A stretch of 60,370 bases of DNA from Parvibacter caecicola (lineage in GTDB: Bacteria; Actinomycetota; Coriobacteriia; Coriobacteriales; Eggerthellaceae). The stretch is taken from the NCBI RefSeq assembly GCF_003725335.1, contig NZ_QIBY01000013.1:1-60370 (forward strand). Direction: 5' to 3'. Below, piece by piece: positions 40,423 to 50,036 of the stretch. Position 1 is the first letter of the stretch. Each line of letters starts with the position of its first letter. A program made the position numbers and the translations under genes. The notes beneath the pieces are model-generated. The model worked only from the letters and a program-made list of their open reading frames with translations, had not been told where the DNA came from and did no database searches.

Positions 40423-41868
40423 CTAGAACCGGAAATCGCGGGCACCGGCGCGGATGCGCTCCAGGTACTCGCCCGCCTTCGCCTGCCGCTGCCCCTCGGG
40501 CATCAGCGCCAACTGCTGGTCAATCAGCCGCCAGCCCTTCCGGGCCACCGCCGGGCTGGCGTAATCGCTCAGGTACTCCGCCAGCGTGATGAGGGCGTTG
40601 GGGTGGCAGTAATCCAAAATCTGCCCACTCTTGCAAAACTCCATGAAGCGATCGCCGGTGCGGCCAGCCCGGTAGCAAGCGGTGCAGAAACTGGGCAGGT
40701 GCCCCTGGTCCATCAGCCAGCCTACCACCTCGTCCAGTGTGCGCTGGTCGGACACGTCGAACTGCTCGGTGTCGCGGGGCCGCGCCTCTTGAGTGTAACC
40801 ACCCACGCTGGTGCGACTGCCGCCGGAAACCTGCGACACCCCCAGCTGCAGCACCGCCGAGCGCACCGCCTCGGATTCGCGGGTGGACACGATGATGCCG
40901 GTGTAGGGCACCGCGATGCGCACCAGCGCCACCAGCTTCTGGAACATCTCATCGGGGATGCCGTTGTCGAACTGGTCGGGGTCGATGTCGCTGGCCGGCT
41001 GCACCCGCGGCACGCTGATGGTATGGGGCCCTACCCCGAACACCGCCTCCAGGTGCTCGGCGTGCATCAGCAGCGCCGCGAACTCGTAGGCGTAGCCCTC
41101 AAGCCCGAACAGCACCCCCAGCCCCACATCGTCGATGCCGGCGGCCATGGCCCGGTCGTGGGCCTCGGTGTGCCAGGCGTAATCGGCCTTGGGGCCGGTG
41201 GGGTGCAGCTCCTCGTAGCGGGCGCGGTTGTAGGTTTCCTGGAACAGGATGTAGGTGCCAATCTCCGCCGCCTTCAGCTGCCGATAGGCGTCCTCCGTGG
41301 TGGCGGCGATGTTCACGTTCACGCGGCGGATGGCCCCGTTCTTGTGCCGGGTGCCGTAAATGGTTTCGATGCTTTCCAGGATGTAGCTCAGCGGGTTGTG
41401 CTTGGGGTCTTCGCCCGCCTCCACCGCCAGCCGCTTGTGACCCATGTCCTGCAGCGCCAGCACCTCGGCGCGAATTTCCTCCTGTGTCAGTTTGCGGCGC
41501 GGGATGTCGCGGTTTTTGGCGTGGTAGGGGCAGTAGAGGCAACCGTTCACGCAGTAGTTCGACAGGTACAGCGGCGCGAACAGCACGATGCGGTTACCGT
41601 AGTAGGCCTGCTTGATGTCGCGGGCCAGGGCGCGAATCTCGCCGTTGATCTGCGGGTCTTCGCAGGCCAGCAGCACACTTGCCTCCCGGTGCGTCAGCAC
41701 CGCGCCGTGGTCGTTGGCGGGCGCGAGGTTGCCGCGGGCCTTCTGCAGGATTTGGCGGCACAGCTCCAGGTCGTCCTTTTGCTGCTGGGCGAAGGCCAGC
41801 GTGTCCAGCACTTCCTGGTGGTTTATGAACTCGTCTGCATGGGGCGACGCTACGTTGTACGCGGCCAT
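40423..41868 (-). CDS. hydG: [FeFe]-hydrogenase maturase HydG (radical SAM tyrosine lyase)
   Basis: HydG, 481 aa, a radical-SAM enzyme that cleaves tyrosine to p-cresol and supplies CO and CN to the 2Fe unit. The SAM cluster motif CxxxCxxC is C106, C110, C113 (NYCVNGCLYCPYH). The HydG-specific C-terminal auxiliary cluster is CTACYRAGRTGDRFMEFC (near residue 395). Other family blocks present: LSYILESIETIYGT and SAxQVSGGSRTSVGGY-like sequence. The start ATG shares its A with the TGA of hydE (TGATG), so translation is coupled. Length is normal. A longer open frame that continues upstream is chance and overlaps hydE. Confidence 0.97.
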   Translation of the reverse strand: MAAYNVASPHADEFINHQEVLDTLAFAQQQKDDLELCRQILQKARGNLAPANDHGAVLTHREASVLLACEDPQINGEIRALARDIKQAYYGNRIVLFAPLYLSNYCVNGCLYCPYHAKNRDIPRRKLTQEEIRAEVLALQDMGHKRLAVEAGEDPKHNPLSYILESIETIYGTRHKNGAIRRVNVNIAATTEDAYRQLKAAEIGTYILFQETYNRARYEELHPTGPKADYAWHTEAHDRAMAAGIDDVGLGVLFGLEGYAYEFAALLMHAEHLEAVFGVGPHTISVPRVQPASDIDPDQFDNGIPDEMFQKLVALVRIAVPYTGIIVSTRESEAVRSAVLQLGVSQVSGGSRTSVGGYTQEARPRDTEQFDVSDQRTLDEVVGWLMDQGHLPSFCTACYRAGRTGDRFMEFCKSGQILDYCHPNALITLAEYLSDYASPAVARKGWRLIDQQLALMPEGQRQAKAGEYLERIRAGARDFRF

Positions 41869-43127
41869 CAGGCCTCCTTCGGGCATGGCGAAATCGAGTC
41901 GGGCGAAGACGGGGCGGCGGACGTGGCGATGGACGCGGTAGCCCCTGTGGAAACGGACGCAGACCCACCAACCGGCGCGGGCGCATCCGCGGGCACGGGC
42001 GCAGCGTCCAGTGCGAGCGCATCCGCGGACACGGGCGCCCCGACCAGCGAGGAACCACCAGCCGGCGCAGGTGCAGGGTCGCCCCGGTCTTCTACCAGGC
42101 GCTTTCCCCAACCGCGGGCCTTCAGCGCCAAAGCGTCCCACAGCTGCTGGGCCGCCTCGCCCCCCGCCGGCTTGTTGTCGTAAAGCTGGTAGCTGCCCTG
42201 CACCGCCGGCGGCGACAGGTTGGGCATCACCACGTTGGCCCCCGCCCGCACGGCCCGCGCGCGGCCTTCTGGGTCCAGCGCCTCCAGCGCGGTGGTGGCG
42301 GGCAGCAGCACCGCCGGGTTCATCAGGCGAATGATGGACAGCAGGTAGCAGGTGAGCTCCACCGAGCCGGCCGGCTGGGCCGCAAACGGCGTGGCGTGGT
42401 GGGGCACGAAGGGGCCGATGCCGCACATTTCCGGACGGAACTGTTGCACAAATGCCAGGTCGGCCGCCAGGTGGGCCGCCGTCTGACCGGGGCTGCCCAC
42501 CATGAAGCCGGCCCCTACCGCAAAGCCCGCTTCCCGCAGCGCCTGCAGGCAGGCCATGCGCGCTTCCAGCGTCAGGGGGCGCGGGTGCAGCTGCCGGTAG
42601 TGGGAAGCGGTGGCGGTTTCATGGCGCAGCAAGTAGCGATCGGCCCCGGCCGCCCGCAGCCGCCGGTAGCTTGCCGGCGAGCGCTCCCCCACCGAAAGCG
42701 TGACGGCGCAATCGGGATGCGCCGCCTTCAGCGCCCCCACCACCGCGCACAGCCACGCATCGGTCAACGCCGCATCTTCGCCCCCCTGCAGCACAAAGGT
42801 GCGAAAACCGGCCCGCCAGCCCTCGTCGGCGCAGGCCAGCACCTCTTCGGGGGCAAGCCGGTAGCGGGCCACCGAGCGGTTGCCACGCCGAATGCCGCAG
42901 TAGTAGCAGTCGTTGCGGCAGAAGTTGGAAATCTCGATGAGCCCGCGGGCGAACAGGGCGTCTCCATAGACGGCCTCGCAGGCCGCCCGCGCCGCTTCCG
43001 CCAGGTATTCGGCCAGTTCAGGGGTGCGGTGGCGCACCAGGTGCTCCAGTTCCGCCGCCGACAAGGCGCTCCCTTGGCGCAGCTTCTCGGCAATCGGCCA
43101 GGCCGGGCCCGCCACCGCTTGCCCCAT
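41868..43127 (-). CDS. hydE: [FeFe]-hydrogenase maturase HydE (radical SAM)
   Basis: HydE, 419 aa, a radical-SAM maturase acting on a cysteine-bound Fe precursor in H-cluster assembly. SAM-cluster motif CRNDCYYC with C70, C74, C77; ISNFCRNDCYYCGIRRGN and SVGERSPASYRRLRAAGADRYLLRHETA are characteristic. The core ends near residue 350 (GKRLVEDRGD), the usual length. A further ~65 residues are Ala/Pro/Ser-rich (GGSSLVGAPVSADALALDAA onward) with no domain, a likely disordered tail that is lineage-specific. Its start directly follows the hydA stop (TAGATG), and its stop overlaps the hydG start. Confidence 0.95.
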   Translation of the reverse strand: MGQAVAGPAWPIAEKLRQGSALSAAELEHLVRHRTPELAEYLAEAARAACEAVYGDALFARGLIEISNFCRNDCYYCGIRRGNRSVARYRLAPEEVLACADEGWRAGFRTFVLQGGEDAALTDAWLCAVVGALKAAHPDCAVTLSVGERSPASYRRLRAAGADRYLLRHETATASHYRQLHPRPLTLEARMACLQALREAGFAVGAGFMVGSPGQTAAHLAADLAFVQQFRPEMCGIGPFVPHHATPFAAQPAGSVELTCYLLSIIRLMNPAVLLPATTALEALDPEGRARAVRAGANVVMPNLSPPAVQGSYQLYDNKPAGGEAAQQLWDALALKARGWGKRLVEDRGDPAPAPAGGSSLVGAPVSADALALDAAPVPADAPAPVGGSASVSTGATASIATSAAPSSPDSISPCPKEA

Positions 43128-44873
43128 CTAAATCTGCCAGTCTTCCTGGTGGGTGTGCAGCCACTCGTGCGCCGTATGGGACAGCGGCTGCTCCAGCCAG
43201 GTTTCGTACAGCTGGTGAATGTCGGGGTTCTCGTGGGAATAGCGCAGCGGCGCCGCGTTGTCCAGCCGGTTCAGGATGCCGGCCCGCTGGGCCCCCATCT
43301 CACGGTTGAAATGGATGGGCTGGCCGCCGCCCCCCACGCAGCCGCCGGGGCAGGCCATAATCTCCACGAAATCGAACTCCGCTTCGCCCCGCTCAAGGGC
43401 GTCCAGCAGCTGGGCGGTGTTCTCCAGGCCACTGGCGATGGCGATGCGCACGGTGGCATCGCCGATGGCCAGCGTTTTGGAAACCCACGGCACTTCCGGC
43501 GTGGCATCGGTGGTGTCGCAGGTGCTGAAATCCGGGTTCTCGCCGGTGATCAGGTACGCGGCCGAACGCAGCGCCGCCTCCATCACGCCACCGGTGCGAC
43601 CGAAAATGGTGGCAGCGCCAGTGGAAGTGCCCAGCGGGTTGTCGAAGTCCACCTCGGGCAGCGTGGCGCACTGCACCCCCACGGTGCGCAGCAGTCGGTC
43701 CAGCTCGCGCACGGTGAGCACCGCATCCACATCGGGGGCCGCCTCGGCCGCCAGCTGCGGGTCTTCCCCGGCGGGCACGGTGGCCAGCTCGGGCACGTCG
43801 CACTCGTACTTCTTCGCCACGCAGGGCATGATGGACACGCAGAACAGCCGCTTGCCCGCCGCCTGCGCCTCGTCGGCCAGCGTGTTCTTCACCACGGCCC
43901 CCAGCATTTGGTGGGGCGACTTCGCGCTGGACAGCTGATGCACCACGCCCGGGTAGTGCAGCTTGGCGAAGCGCACCCAGCCGGGGCAGCAGCTGGTGAA
44001 CATGGGGCGCGGCTTGTCGGAAGCCATGAATTCCACGAATTCGCTGCCCTCTTCCATAATGGTGAGGTCGGCGGCGAAGTCGGTGTCGAACACCTTGTCG
44101 AAACCCAGCGCGTGCAGCGCCGACGCCAGGCGGCCCGGCGTGGCCTCGTCGTGGGAGAGCCCCACCCCTTCGCCCCAGGCAGTGCGCACGGCCGGCGCCA
44201 CTTGCACCACCGTCATCACCTCGGGGTCGAGGATGGCCTCCATGATCAGGCTCACGTCGTCGCGAGCGGTGAGGGCGCCGGTGGGGCAATGGGTGATGCA
44301 CTGGCCGCACAGGGCGCAACCGGCCTGTGAAATGGGCAAACCGTCGCGCACCGTCACCTTCATGGAGGGGCCCATGCCGGTGAAATCCCATACGCCGCAA
44401 TGCTGCACGTCGCGGCAGATGGCCACGCAGCGCATGCACTTGATGCATTTCGAGCTGTCCCGCTGCAGGGGGAAATCTTCGTCCCAGGTGCCCTTTTCCG
44501 GCAGCGGCTGGGTGGAGTCCTCCAGGTTGAAGGCGCTGGAGAGGCTGCGCAGGGCGCAGGTGTCCTGCCGCACGCAGGTGGCGCACACGGCGCGGTGGTC
44601 GTCCGTGATGGCCTGCAGGTTGGCGCGGCGGGCGGCGGCCACGGCCGGAGTGGCGGTGCGCACCACCATGCCCTCGCGCACAGCAGTGTTGCAGGAGGCC
44701 ACGAGGCCTTCCCCTTCCACTTCCACCAGGCACACCCGGCACGAGCCGATGAAGTTCAGCCCCTTCAGGTAGCACAGGGTGGGGATGCTCACCCCGGCCG
44801 CCGCCGCGGCGTCCACCAGCTTCGTGCCCTCGGCCGCCTGCACTTCGCGGCCGTCTAGGGAAATCGTTACCAT
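43128..44873 (-). CDS. hydA: [FeFe]-hydrogenase catalytic subunit
   Basis: A group A [FeFe]-hydrogenase of 581 aa, M3-like layout. A plant-type [2Fe-2S] domain comes first (CYLKGLNFIGSCRVCLVEVEG), then the His-ligated cluster HRAVCATCVRQDTC, two [4Fe-4S] clusters (CIKCMRCVAICRDVQHC and CALCGQCITHCPTG), and the H-cluster motifs L1 TSCCPGW, L2 MPCVAKKYE, L3 MACPGGCVGGGGQP. All ligands are present. The start ATG 44873 has GGAAGGAG upstream and overlaps the stop of the flavoprotein gene by 7 nt. There is no signal peptide, so it is cytoplasmic. With the NuoF-like flavoprotein upstream it probably couples H2 to NAD(P)(H) and ferredoxin. Confidence 0.97.
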   Translation of the reverse strand: MVTISLDGREVQAAEGTKLVDAAAAAGVSIPTLCYLKGLNFIGSCRVCLVEVEGEGLVASCNTAVREGMVVRTATPAVAAARRANLQAITDDHRAVCATCVRQDTCALRSLSSAFNLEDSTQPLPEKGTWDEDFPLQRDSSKCIKCMRCVAICRDVQHCGVWDFTGMGPSMKVTVRDGLPISQAGCALCGQCITHCPTGALTARDDVSLIMEAILDPEVMTVVQVAPAVRTAWGEGVGLSHDEATPGRLASALHALGFDKVFDTDFAADLTIMEEGSEFVEFMASDKPRPMFTSCCPGWVRFAKLHYPGVVHQLSSAKSPHQMLGAVVKNTLADEAQAAGKRLFCVSIMPCVAKKYECDVPELATVPAGEDPQLAAEAAPDVDAVLTVRELDRLLRTVGVQCATLPEVDFDNPLGTSTGAATIFGRTGGVMEAALRSAAYLITGENPDFSTCDTTDATPEVPWVSKTLAIGDATVRIAIASGLENTAQLLDALERGEAEFDFVEIMACPGGCVGGGGQPIHFNREMGAQRAGILNRLDNAAPLRYSHENPDIHQLYETWLEQPLSHTAHEWLHTHQEDWQI

Positions 44874-46705
44874 GCTCCCTGCTCCTTCCCCGTCAGGGCG
44901 CCGATGCCGTACACGTCGCAGCGCAGGCAACGGCCGCATTCCTGCATGGCCTCCTCGTGGCTCACCGGAATCTCAACACATTCAAAGTCGCCGCGGCGCT
45001 CGCGCGCGGGGCGTTCGGCCACCTGAACGCGGCCGTAAGGGGTGCGGTTGTTGCTGCGGGCCGGCGGCACCTGCGCGCCACAGTCCAGCTGATGGCAGAA
45101 ACCCAGCGCCTCGTCGATGTTGGCCGCGGCCGCCTTGCCGGCGCCGATGGCCATGATCACCGTGCGCGGCCCCCACTGGCAGTCGCCGCCCACGTACACG
45201 TTGGAAAAACCGGGCGCCTGCAGGAATTCGTCGGCGCAGAAGTAGGTGCGGTCGGCTTCCAGGCCCGCCTCTTCGAAGGGCGCGCTCTCGATGGCCTGTC
45301 CCACCGCCACCAGCACGATGTCGGCGGGGATGCGCAGCAGCGGCTTGTCGGCTGCCTCCGGCACGGGACGGCCGCGCTTCACGGCGCCGATGCGCTGCGG
45401 CTGGCACAGCAGGGCGCAGGCGGCGCCGGCGGCGTCCACCTCGATGCACTCGGGCGCCTGCAGGCACATCATCTCCACCCCTTCGGCAATGGCCGCTTCC
45501 ACCTCGGCGGGCAGGGCGGTCATGTCTTCCAGACGCCGGCGGTAGGTCACGGTGACCGACTGGGCGCCGGCGCGCACGCTGGTGCGGGCGCAGTCCATGG
45601 CCACGTTGCCGCCGCCGATCACCACCACGTTCTTCCCGGTGAAGTCGGGATAGTTGCCGTCGCCGATGGCCTCCAGCAAATCCACCGCGCTCATCACGCC
45701 GGCGGCATCGCTGCCGGGCAGCGTCAGCATCTTGCCTCCCTGGGCGCCGATGGCCACGTACACCGCGTCGTATTCGCCGGCCAGCCGCTTCAGCCCGTCG
45801 CCATCGATGGGGCTGTTCGCCCGCACCTCCAGGTTGGGCAGGCTGCAGATGGCCTGCAGGTCTTCATCCAGCCGCTGGCGGGGGAAGCGGTAGGCGGGGA
45901 TGCCGTAGCGCATCATGCCGCCCAGCTGTTGGCGCTGCTCGAACACCGTCACCTCATGCCCCATCAGGCCCAAGAAGTAGGCGCAAGTGAGGCCGGAGGG
46001 GCCGGCGCCCACCACGGCCACCCGCTTGCCGGTGGCCGGCAGCGGACGGGGCACCGGCACCGTGTTGGCGGGCACCGTGTCCACGATGTACTTCTTCAAG
46101 CCGCGGATGTTCACCGGCGCGTCCACCATGGTGCGGCGGCAGCGCTCTTCGCAAGGGTGCTCGCAGATCATGGCGCAGGCGGTGGGGAACGGGTTGTCTT
46201 TGCGGATCATCTTCACCGCGCCGGCGCAGTCGCCCTCGGCCGCCAGCGCGATGTAGGCGGGCACGTTCACATGGGCGGGGCACAGCGTGGTGCAGGGCAC
46301 CGTTTGGCGGGTGCCGGCGGCGCACTGGCCCGCTTCCAGGTGGCTGGCAAATTCCTCGGGGAAGGCCTCAAGCCCCGCCAGCACCATGTCGGCCGCCTGC
46401 CAACCCACGGCGCAATCGCCGGTTTCGCGCAGCAAATCGGCGGCGGCGCGCAGTTCGCGCAGGGCGGCTTCATCGGCTTTGAACTGGGCGACGTCCTGCA
46501 GAATCTTCGCCATTTTCGGCATACCTTGTGCGCAGGGGGTGCACTTTCCGCAGGTTTGCGCCAGCGAAACTTGCAGCTGCCCCAGCACCACGCCCACCGG
46601 ACAGATACCGGGCGGCATGGCCTCCGCACGACGGGAAAGGGCGGCCGCGAACTCGCCAATGCGCCCGTCCGCTTTCGCGGCGGGCTTCACGGATATACGA
46701 CCCAT
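44867..46705 (-). CDS. NuoF-type Fe-S domain fused to GltD-like flavoprotein
   Basis: A 612-aa fusion. Residues ~30-105 are only the C-terminal N3-cluster domain of NuoF/HydB: CGKCTPC (C52, C55, C58) with C98 at the exact CX39C spacing; the FMN/NADH domain is absent. From ~135 it follows glutamate-synthase small subunit/NfnB: CTTLCPAHVNVPAYI, CEHPCEERCRR, FAD motif VAVVGAGPSGLTCAYFL, NAD(P) motif VVVIGGGNVAMDCARTS, and a final GGDCQWGPRTV...AIGAGKAAA. The C-terminus adds CGRCLRCD. It is first gene of the operon, and its stop overlaps hydA. It is the likely pyridine-nucleotide module of the hydrogenase, possibly bifurcating; direction is unknown. Confidence 0.9.
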   Translation of the reverse strand: MGRISVKPAAKADGRIGEFAAALSRRAEAMPPGICPVGVVLGQLQVSLAQTCGKCTPCAQGMPKMAKILQDVAQFKADEAALRELRAAADLLRETGDCAVGWQAADMVLAGLEAFPEEFASHLEAGQCAAGTRQTVPCTTLCPAHVNVPAYIALAAEGDCAGAVKMIRKDNPFPTACAMICEHPCEERCRRTMVDAPVNIRGLKKYIVDTVPANTVPVPRPLPATGKRVAVVGAGPSGLTCAYFLGLMGHEVTVFEQRQQLGGMMRYGIPAYRFPRQRLDEDLQAICSLPNLEVRANSPIDGDGLKRLAGEYDAVYVAIGAQGGKMLTLPGSDAAGVMSAVDLLEAIGDGNYPDFTGKNVVVIGGGNVAMDCARTSVRAGAQSVTVTYRRRLEDMTALPAEVEAAIAEGVEMMCLQAPECIEVDAAGAACALLCQPQRIGAVKRGRPVPEAADKPLLRIPADIVLVAVGQAIESAPFEEAGLEADRTYFCADEFLQAPGFSNVYVGGDCQWGPRTVIMAIGAGKAAAANIDEALGFCHQLDCGAQVPPARSNNRTPYGRVQVAERPARERRGDFECVEIPVSHEEAMQECGRCLRCDVYGIGALTGKEQGAW

Positions 46706-46914
46706 CGGTCTCTCTTCCTCTCAAATGGATAACCGATATAACATACCCCAAAAGCCCCGCCGCTCCGGCGCACCATCGGTGCAGCGCCACAGTTTAACGG
46801 GGCACGACCGTATCATCTGGGCTTTCCTCCGTTGCCCCCAAGCGAAAAAAGCAGAAGCTCACCCTAAAGAATCCACGGGTTAGGTGTGTCAGCACCCCCC
46901 CCAGCACCCACGCC

Positions 46915-47709
46915 CTAGTGGCGGGCGGCGGAGGCTTCGGCGATGCGGGCCAGGCCCTGCAGGGTGAGATGAGGATGCAATGCGGGAGCGCAGGTGAGAT
47001 GAGGAGCCAGCAGCGCCGCTTTCTGGCCGGTAAGCAGTACGGGAACCTCTCCCGTGGAAGCCAACTCGACCCGCACCATGGCCACCAGGCCGTCGATGCG
47101 GGCAACTTCGCCCCAGAACACGCCGGAAGCGATGGCTTCCTGAGTGGTTTTACCCACCACCTGGCGCGGCACTTGGGCCTCCACCTCGGGCAAACGCGCG
47201 GCCACGTGGGCCATGGTGGCAGACGACGCCTCGAATCCGGGCGCAATCACGCCGCCCGCCAGCGCGCCGGCCGCGTCCACAGCGGTGATGGCAGTGGCCG
47301 CTTCCAGATGCACTACCACGGCGGGCGCCCCCGCCACGGCCCGCGCCGCCACGGCATCCGCCACACGGTCAGCCCCAACTTCGGCGGGATTCTTGCAGGT
47401 AATGGCGATGCCGGTTTTCAAGCGCGGCCCCATCACCAACACCCGCTGGCCGGTTTCCGCCTCCAAGGCCTGGCGCCACGGTTGGGTGAGGGCGGGCACC
47501 ACGCTGCCCAGAATCACCTGCACAGACGCGCCCTCCCCCGGCCAGCCCGCCGGGGCGAAGGCGGCCATGGCGCTGCGCAGTTGCAGCCGCGCCTCATCGG
47601 CAGTGAGCCGCGCCGCCGTGCCCATCTGCCACGACGCCACCAGCTGCTCGCCCGCGAACAGCCCCGCCTCGGTAACCGAGTTCCCCACCATAACCGCCAA
47701 AACGTTCAT
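46915..47709 (-). CDS. type III pantothenate kinase-like protein with lost catalytic motifs
   Basis: 264 aa with the CoaX/ASKHA fold outline: AEVGADRVADAVAA (near 112), GGVIAPG (150-157) and the late TTQEAIASGVFWG are kept. However, the first phosphate motif DxGNT reads MVGNS (residues 7-11), losing the catalytic Asp. The second phosphate region, normally VDFGTATT, reads VHLEAATA, losing Asp and the Gly-Thr. Type III pantothenate kinases need these for ATP and K+ binding, so kinase activity is doubtful. The frame is intact with a plausible GAGAGG ribosome site, so it looks maintained rather than decaying. A regulatory, Baf-like paralogue is one alternative. Confidence 0.75.
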   Translation of the reverse strand: MNVLAVMVGNSVTEAGLFAGEQLVASWQMGTAARLTADEARLQLRSAMAAFAPAGWPGEGASVQVILGSVVPALTQPWRQALEAETGQRVLVMGPRLKTGIAITCKNPAEVGADRVADAVAARAVAGAPAVVVHLEAATAITAVDAAGALAGGVIAPGFEASSATMAHVAARLPEVEAQVPRQVVGKTTQEAIASGVFWGEVARIDGLVAMVRVELASTGEVPVLLTGQKAALLAPHLTCAPALHPHLTLQGLARIAEASAARH

Positions 47710-47889
47710 GCAACGCCTCTCATCCGCTCCGTCTTGCCGCGCCCTATATTACAGGAGCGCAAATGGTGGGAACGGCGCGGATTGCGGCTGCAGCGCATTT
47801 GCCGGCAAGGCAGGAAGTTTTCCAGCCGGCAATCGGAAACCTTCGCAACCGGGCAATGGGAAGCCGGGACCACCGCGCGCTCCCGTTTG

Positions 47890-49746
47890 CTATGCGGCGA
47901 ATACCGCCAGCGTGGCCAGGATGACGCCTACGATGGATTCGCCGCCCAGCACGCCGGAGGCCACAACCAGGCCGGTTTCCTGGGCATCCGCTTGGCGCTG
48001 GGCCCGCTGGTCGGAGGAAAGGCCCGCTTGGCGCCGCTTTTGCACCGCGTCGAAGGTCGCTTTCGCCATGGCCCCTAGGAAAGCAGTGAACGACATGTAG
48101 AAGGGCAGATACACCCCCAGGCCGATCATCATGGCCGGAAGCCCCGCCCACTGCAGCGCCATGCCCGCCGCGATGCCGATGGCAAAGGCCTCCACGCTGG
48201 GCACGCCGGAAACCATGGTGGCCACCACGCTGGCCTGGGCCGCCACAAATTCCTTGCCCACGCCGAAGGCATCGGGGCCGTAGGCGCCCAGCAGCAGTAC
48301 CACAACGGCCACCGCCACGAAGCTGCCCACTACAGCCCCGATGGCCTGGCCGGTCATCTGGGCGGCGGAGCTGGTGCCCAGCACGTGGCCGGCCTTGAAG
48401 TCGTTCATCACGTCACCGGCCAGGCCGCAAGCCACCGCCACGAACGCGGCGATGAGGAACAGCGCCGCCTGGGCCGTGGCGGAAAAGGCCGCCACCAGCA
48501 AAAGCACAATGAGGCCGAAAATCTCCATGGGATCGATGCCAGTTTGCCCCACGCTTTGGGCACTCATGGCGGTGGTGACGAAGGTGAGGGCCACCACCGC
48601 CATGCTCACCAGGGGATGAACCCCCAGCGCCAGGCACAGGGCCAGCACCGCCGCGGCCGTCAGTAGCGCCGCCAGCCCCGCCACCCCGCGCGGGGCGGAA
48701 GCGGCGGCCGTTGGGGCGGCCCCGCCGTGGATGGCCGCGCCGCCGCAGGCGCCCACGACCGAACCCGCCGAGGCACCAGCGCCATCGCAGCGGGAAGCCC
48801 CCTGGTCAACCAGAGGCTCCTCCCCTTCCAGCGCAACCGCATTGGAAGCAGCGGCCCCGGCGGCACCCGCAGCCTCCACGTCCGCGCCCGCCGCATTCCC
48901 GCGGCGCTCCGCCAGCGTCCGCCGCAGCGCCCGCACCCCGGCGGGCAGAATGTTCTTCAAAATAACCGTGAAGCCGCAGCCCATCATGAGCCCCATGCCT
49001 AAGCTGCTCACGATGCCGCCGGCCGCCTCGGTGGTCCACAGACCCGCCGCCGTGCCCCCCACCATAATGCCGAAGTTGGCGAACACCGCGCCGACGAACC
49101 ACGCCACCACCGCACCAGTGCCCACCAGGAAACCCACCGCCAGCATCATGGGCGAGTTGTAAATGCCAAAGGCCACGCCGGGAATGCTCACATTCCCCAG
49201 GAAAATGGCGGGGATGCCCGGCACGAAATTCTTGAGCGCGGTGTAAAGCCCGGCCAGCCCCATGGTGCCGAACAGCTTTTTGCCCACTTTGCCGCCGGCG
49301 CTGCCGGCCTTCAGGGTTTCCGCCGCCGCGATGCCCATGGGAAACTCCAGCCGCGCCTCTTCGATGAAATAGCAGCGCAAAAGGCCGGTGCACACCAGCC
49401 CCAACGCCACGCCCCCCAGCGTGACCACCAGTATTTCAGGAATGGAAATCTCGTCCGCAAGCCCCAGCATCCAGGCGCCGGGGATGGTGAAGGCCAGGCC
49501 GCCGGCCACCATGGCCCCCGACGACATGATGGTGTGGGTGACGTTAGCCTCGTTGAGCGAGCGGCTGCCAAGCGCCCGCAGGAAGAACAGCGAGATGATG
49601 GCCGCAAACACGATGGGCCAGGGAAGCGCCCCCAGCTTGAGCGCGGTGTACACCGACGACGCGGTGATGACGATGCACCCGATGAGGCCGATCACGCAGC
49701 CGCGCAGGGTGAGCTGCCCCCGAAGGGACGCCAAAAACGAATCCAT
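47890..49746 (-). CDS. OPT-family oligopeptide transporter
   Basis: A 618-aa polytopic membrane protein of the oligopeptide transporter family (bacterial EspB/YSL-like branch). The first half includes GCVIGLIGCIVITASSVYTALKLGALPWPIVF and the conserved NxxxT region LNEANVTHTIMSSGAMVAGGLAFTIP; the second half repeats the fold with SxxxxQxTGQAIGAVVG and GLPAMMIGLGVYLPF. A ~60-residue Ala/Gly/Glu-rich cytoplasmic insertion (residues ~285-345) joins the halves. It probably imports peptides or metal chelates by proton symport. It has its own promoter region to the right; the neighbouring CoaX-like gene on the same strand is 180 nt further on. Confidence 0.9.
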   Translation of the reverse strand: MDSFLASLRGQLTLRGCVIGLIGCIVITASSVYTALKLGALPWPIVFAAIISLFFLRALGSRSLNEANVTHTIMSSGAMVAGGLAFTIPGAWMLGLADEISIPEILVVTLGGVALGLVCTGLLRCYFIEEARLEFPMGIAAAETLKAGSAGGKVGKKLFGTMGLAGLYTALKNFVPGIPAIFLGNVSIPGVAFGIYNSPMMLAVGFLVGTGAVVAWFVGAVFANFGIMVGGTAAGLWTTEAAGGIVSSLGMGLMMGCGFTVILKNILPAGVRALRRTLAERRGNAAGADVEAAGAAGAAASNAVALEGEEPLVDQGASRCDGAGASAGSVVGACGGAAIHGGAAPTAAASAPRGVAGLAALLTAAAVLALCLALGVHPLVSMAVVALTFVTTAMSAQSVGQTGIDPMEIFGLIVLLLVAAFSATAQAALFLIAAFVAVACGLAGDVMNDFKAGHVLGTSSAAQMTGQAIGAVVGSFVAVAVVVLLLGAYGPDAFGVGKEFVAAQASVVATMVSGVPSVEAFAIGIAAGMALQWAGLPAMMIGLGVYLPFYMSFTAFLGAMAKATFDAVQKRRQAGLSSDQRAQRQADAQETGLVVASGVLGGESIVGVILATLAVFAA

Positions 49747-50036
49747 ATGAGCTCCTTCTCATATGCCCGCTTTCCCTTTCAGGCGGAAAGTCGGGCTATG
49801 CCTGTGGAAGATTCACCCAGTATAGGGCAGCTGCCCGCGCCCGATGTGGGCATTTTGTGAAGGTCGGTGTGATGCCGAAAGCGCCCGTGCGCCGCATTAC
49901 TAGCATTACTTCCCCCACTTCGATGTCGCCTTGCCCGAGTCGTTACCGGGCCAAAAGCCGACCGCTCGTTGACCTCAGGAGCCGCCCGAAACCGGCCGCC
50001 CCACCTGTGAGCCCCCACGAGTGGAAGGAGAATCCG
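49747..50036. other. divergent intergenic region, OPT transporter / HelD-like helicase
   Basis: About 290 bases. The left end holds the OPT ribosome site (AGAAGGAG on the minus strand). The rest carries no recognisable gene; an in-frame extension of the helicase to 49857 exists but is Ser/Pro/Arg-rich, unlike the family, and lacks a ribosome site. Confidence 0.45.

Noticed and set aside
42396-44330. 644-codon plus-strand frame opposite hydE and hydA
   Set aside because: Antisense of two fully verified genes with all catalytic motifs.
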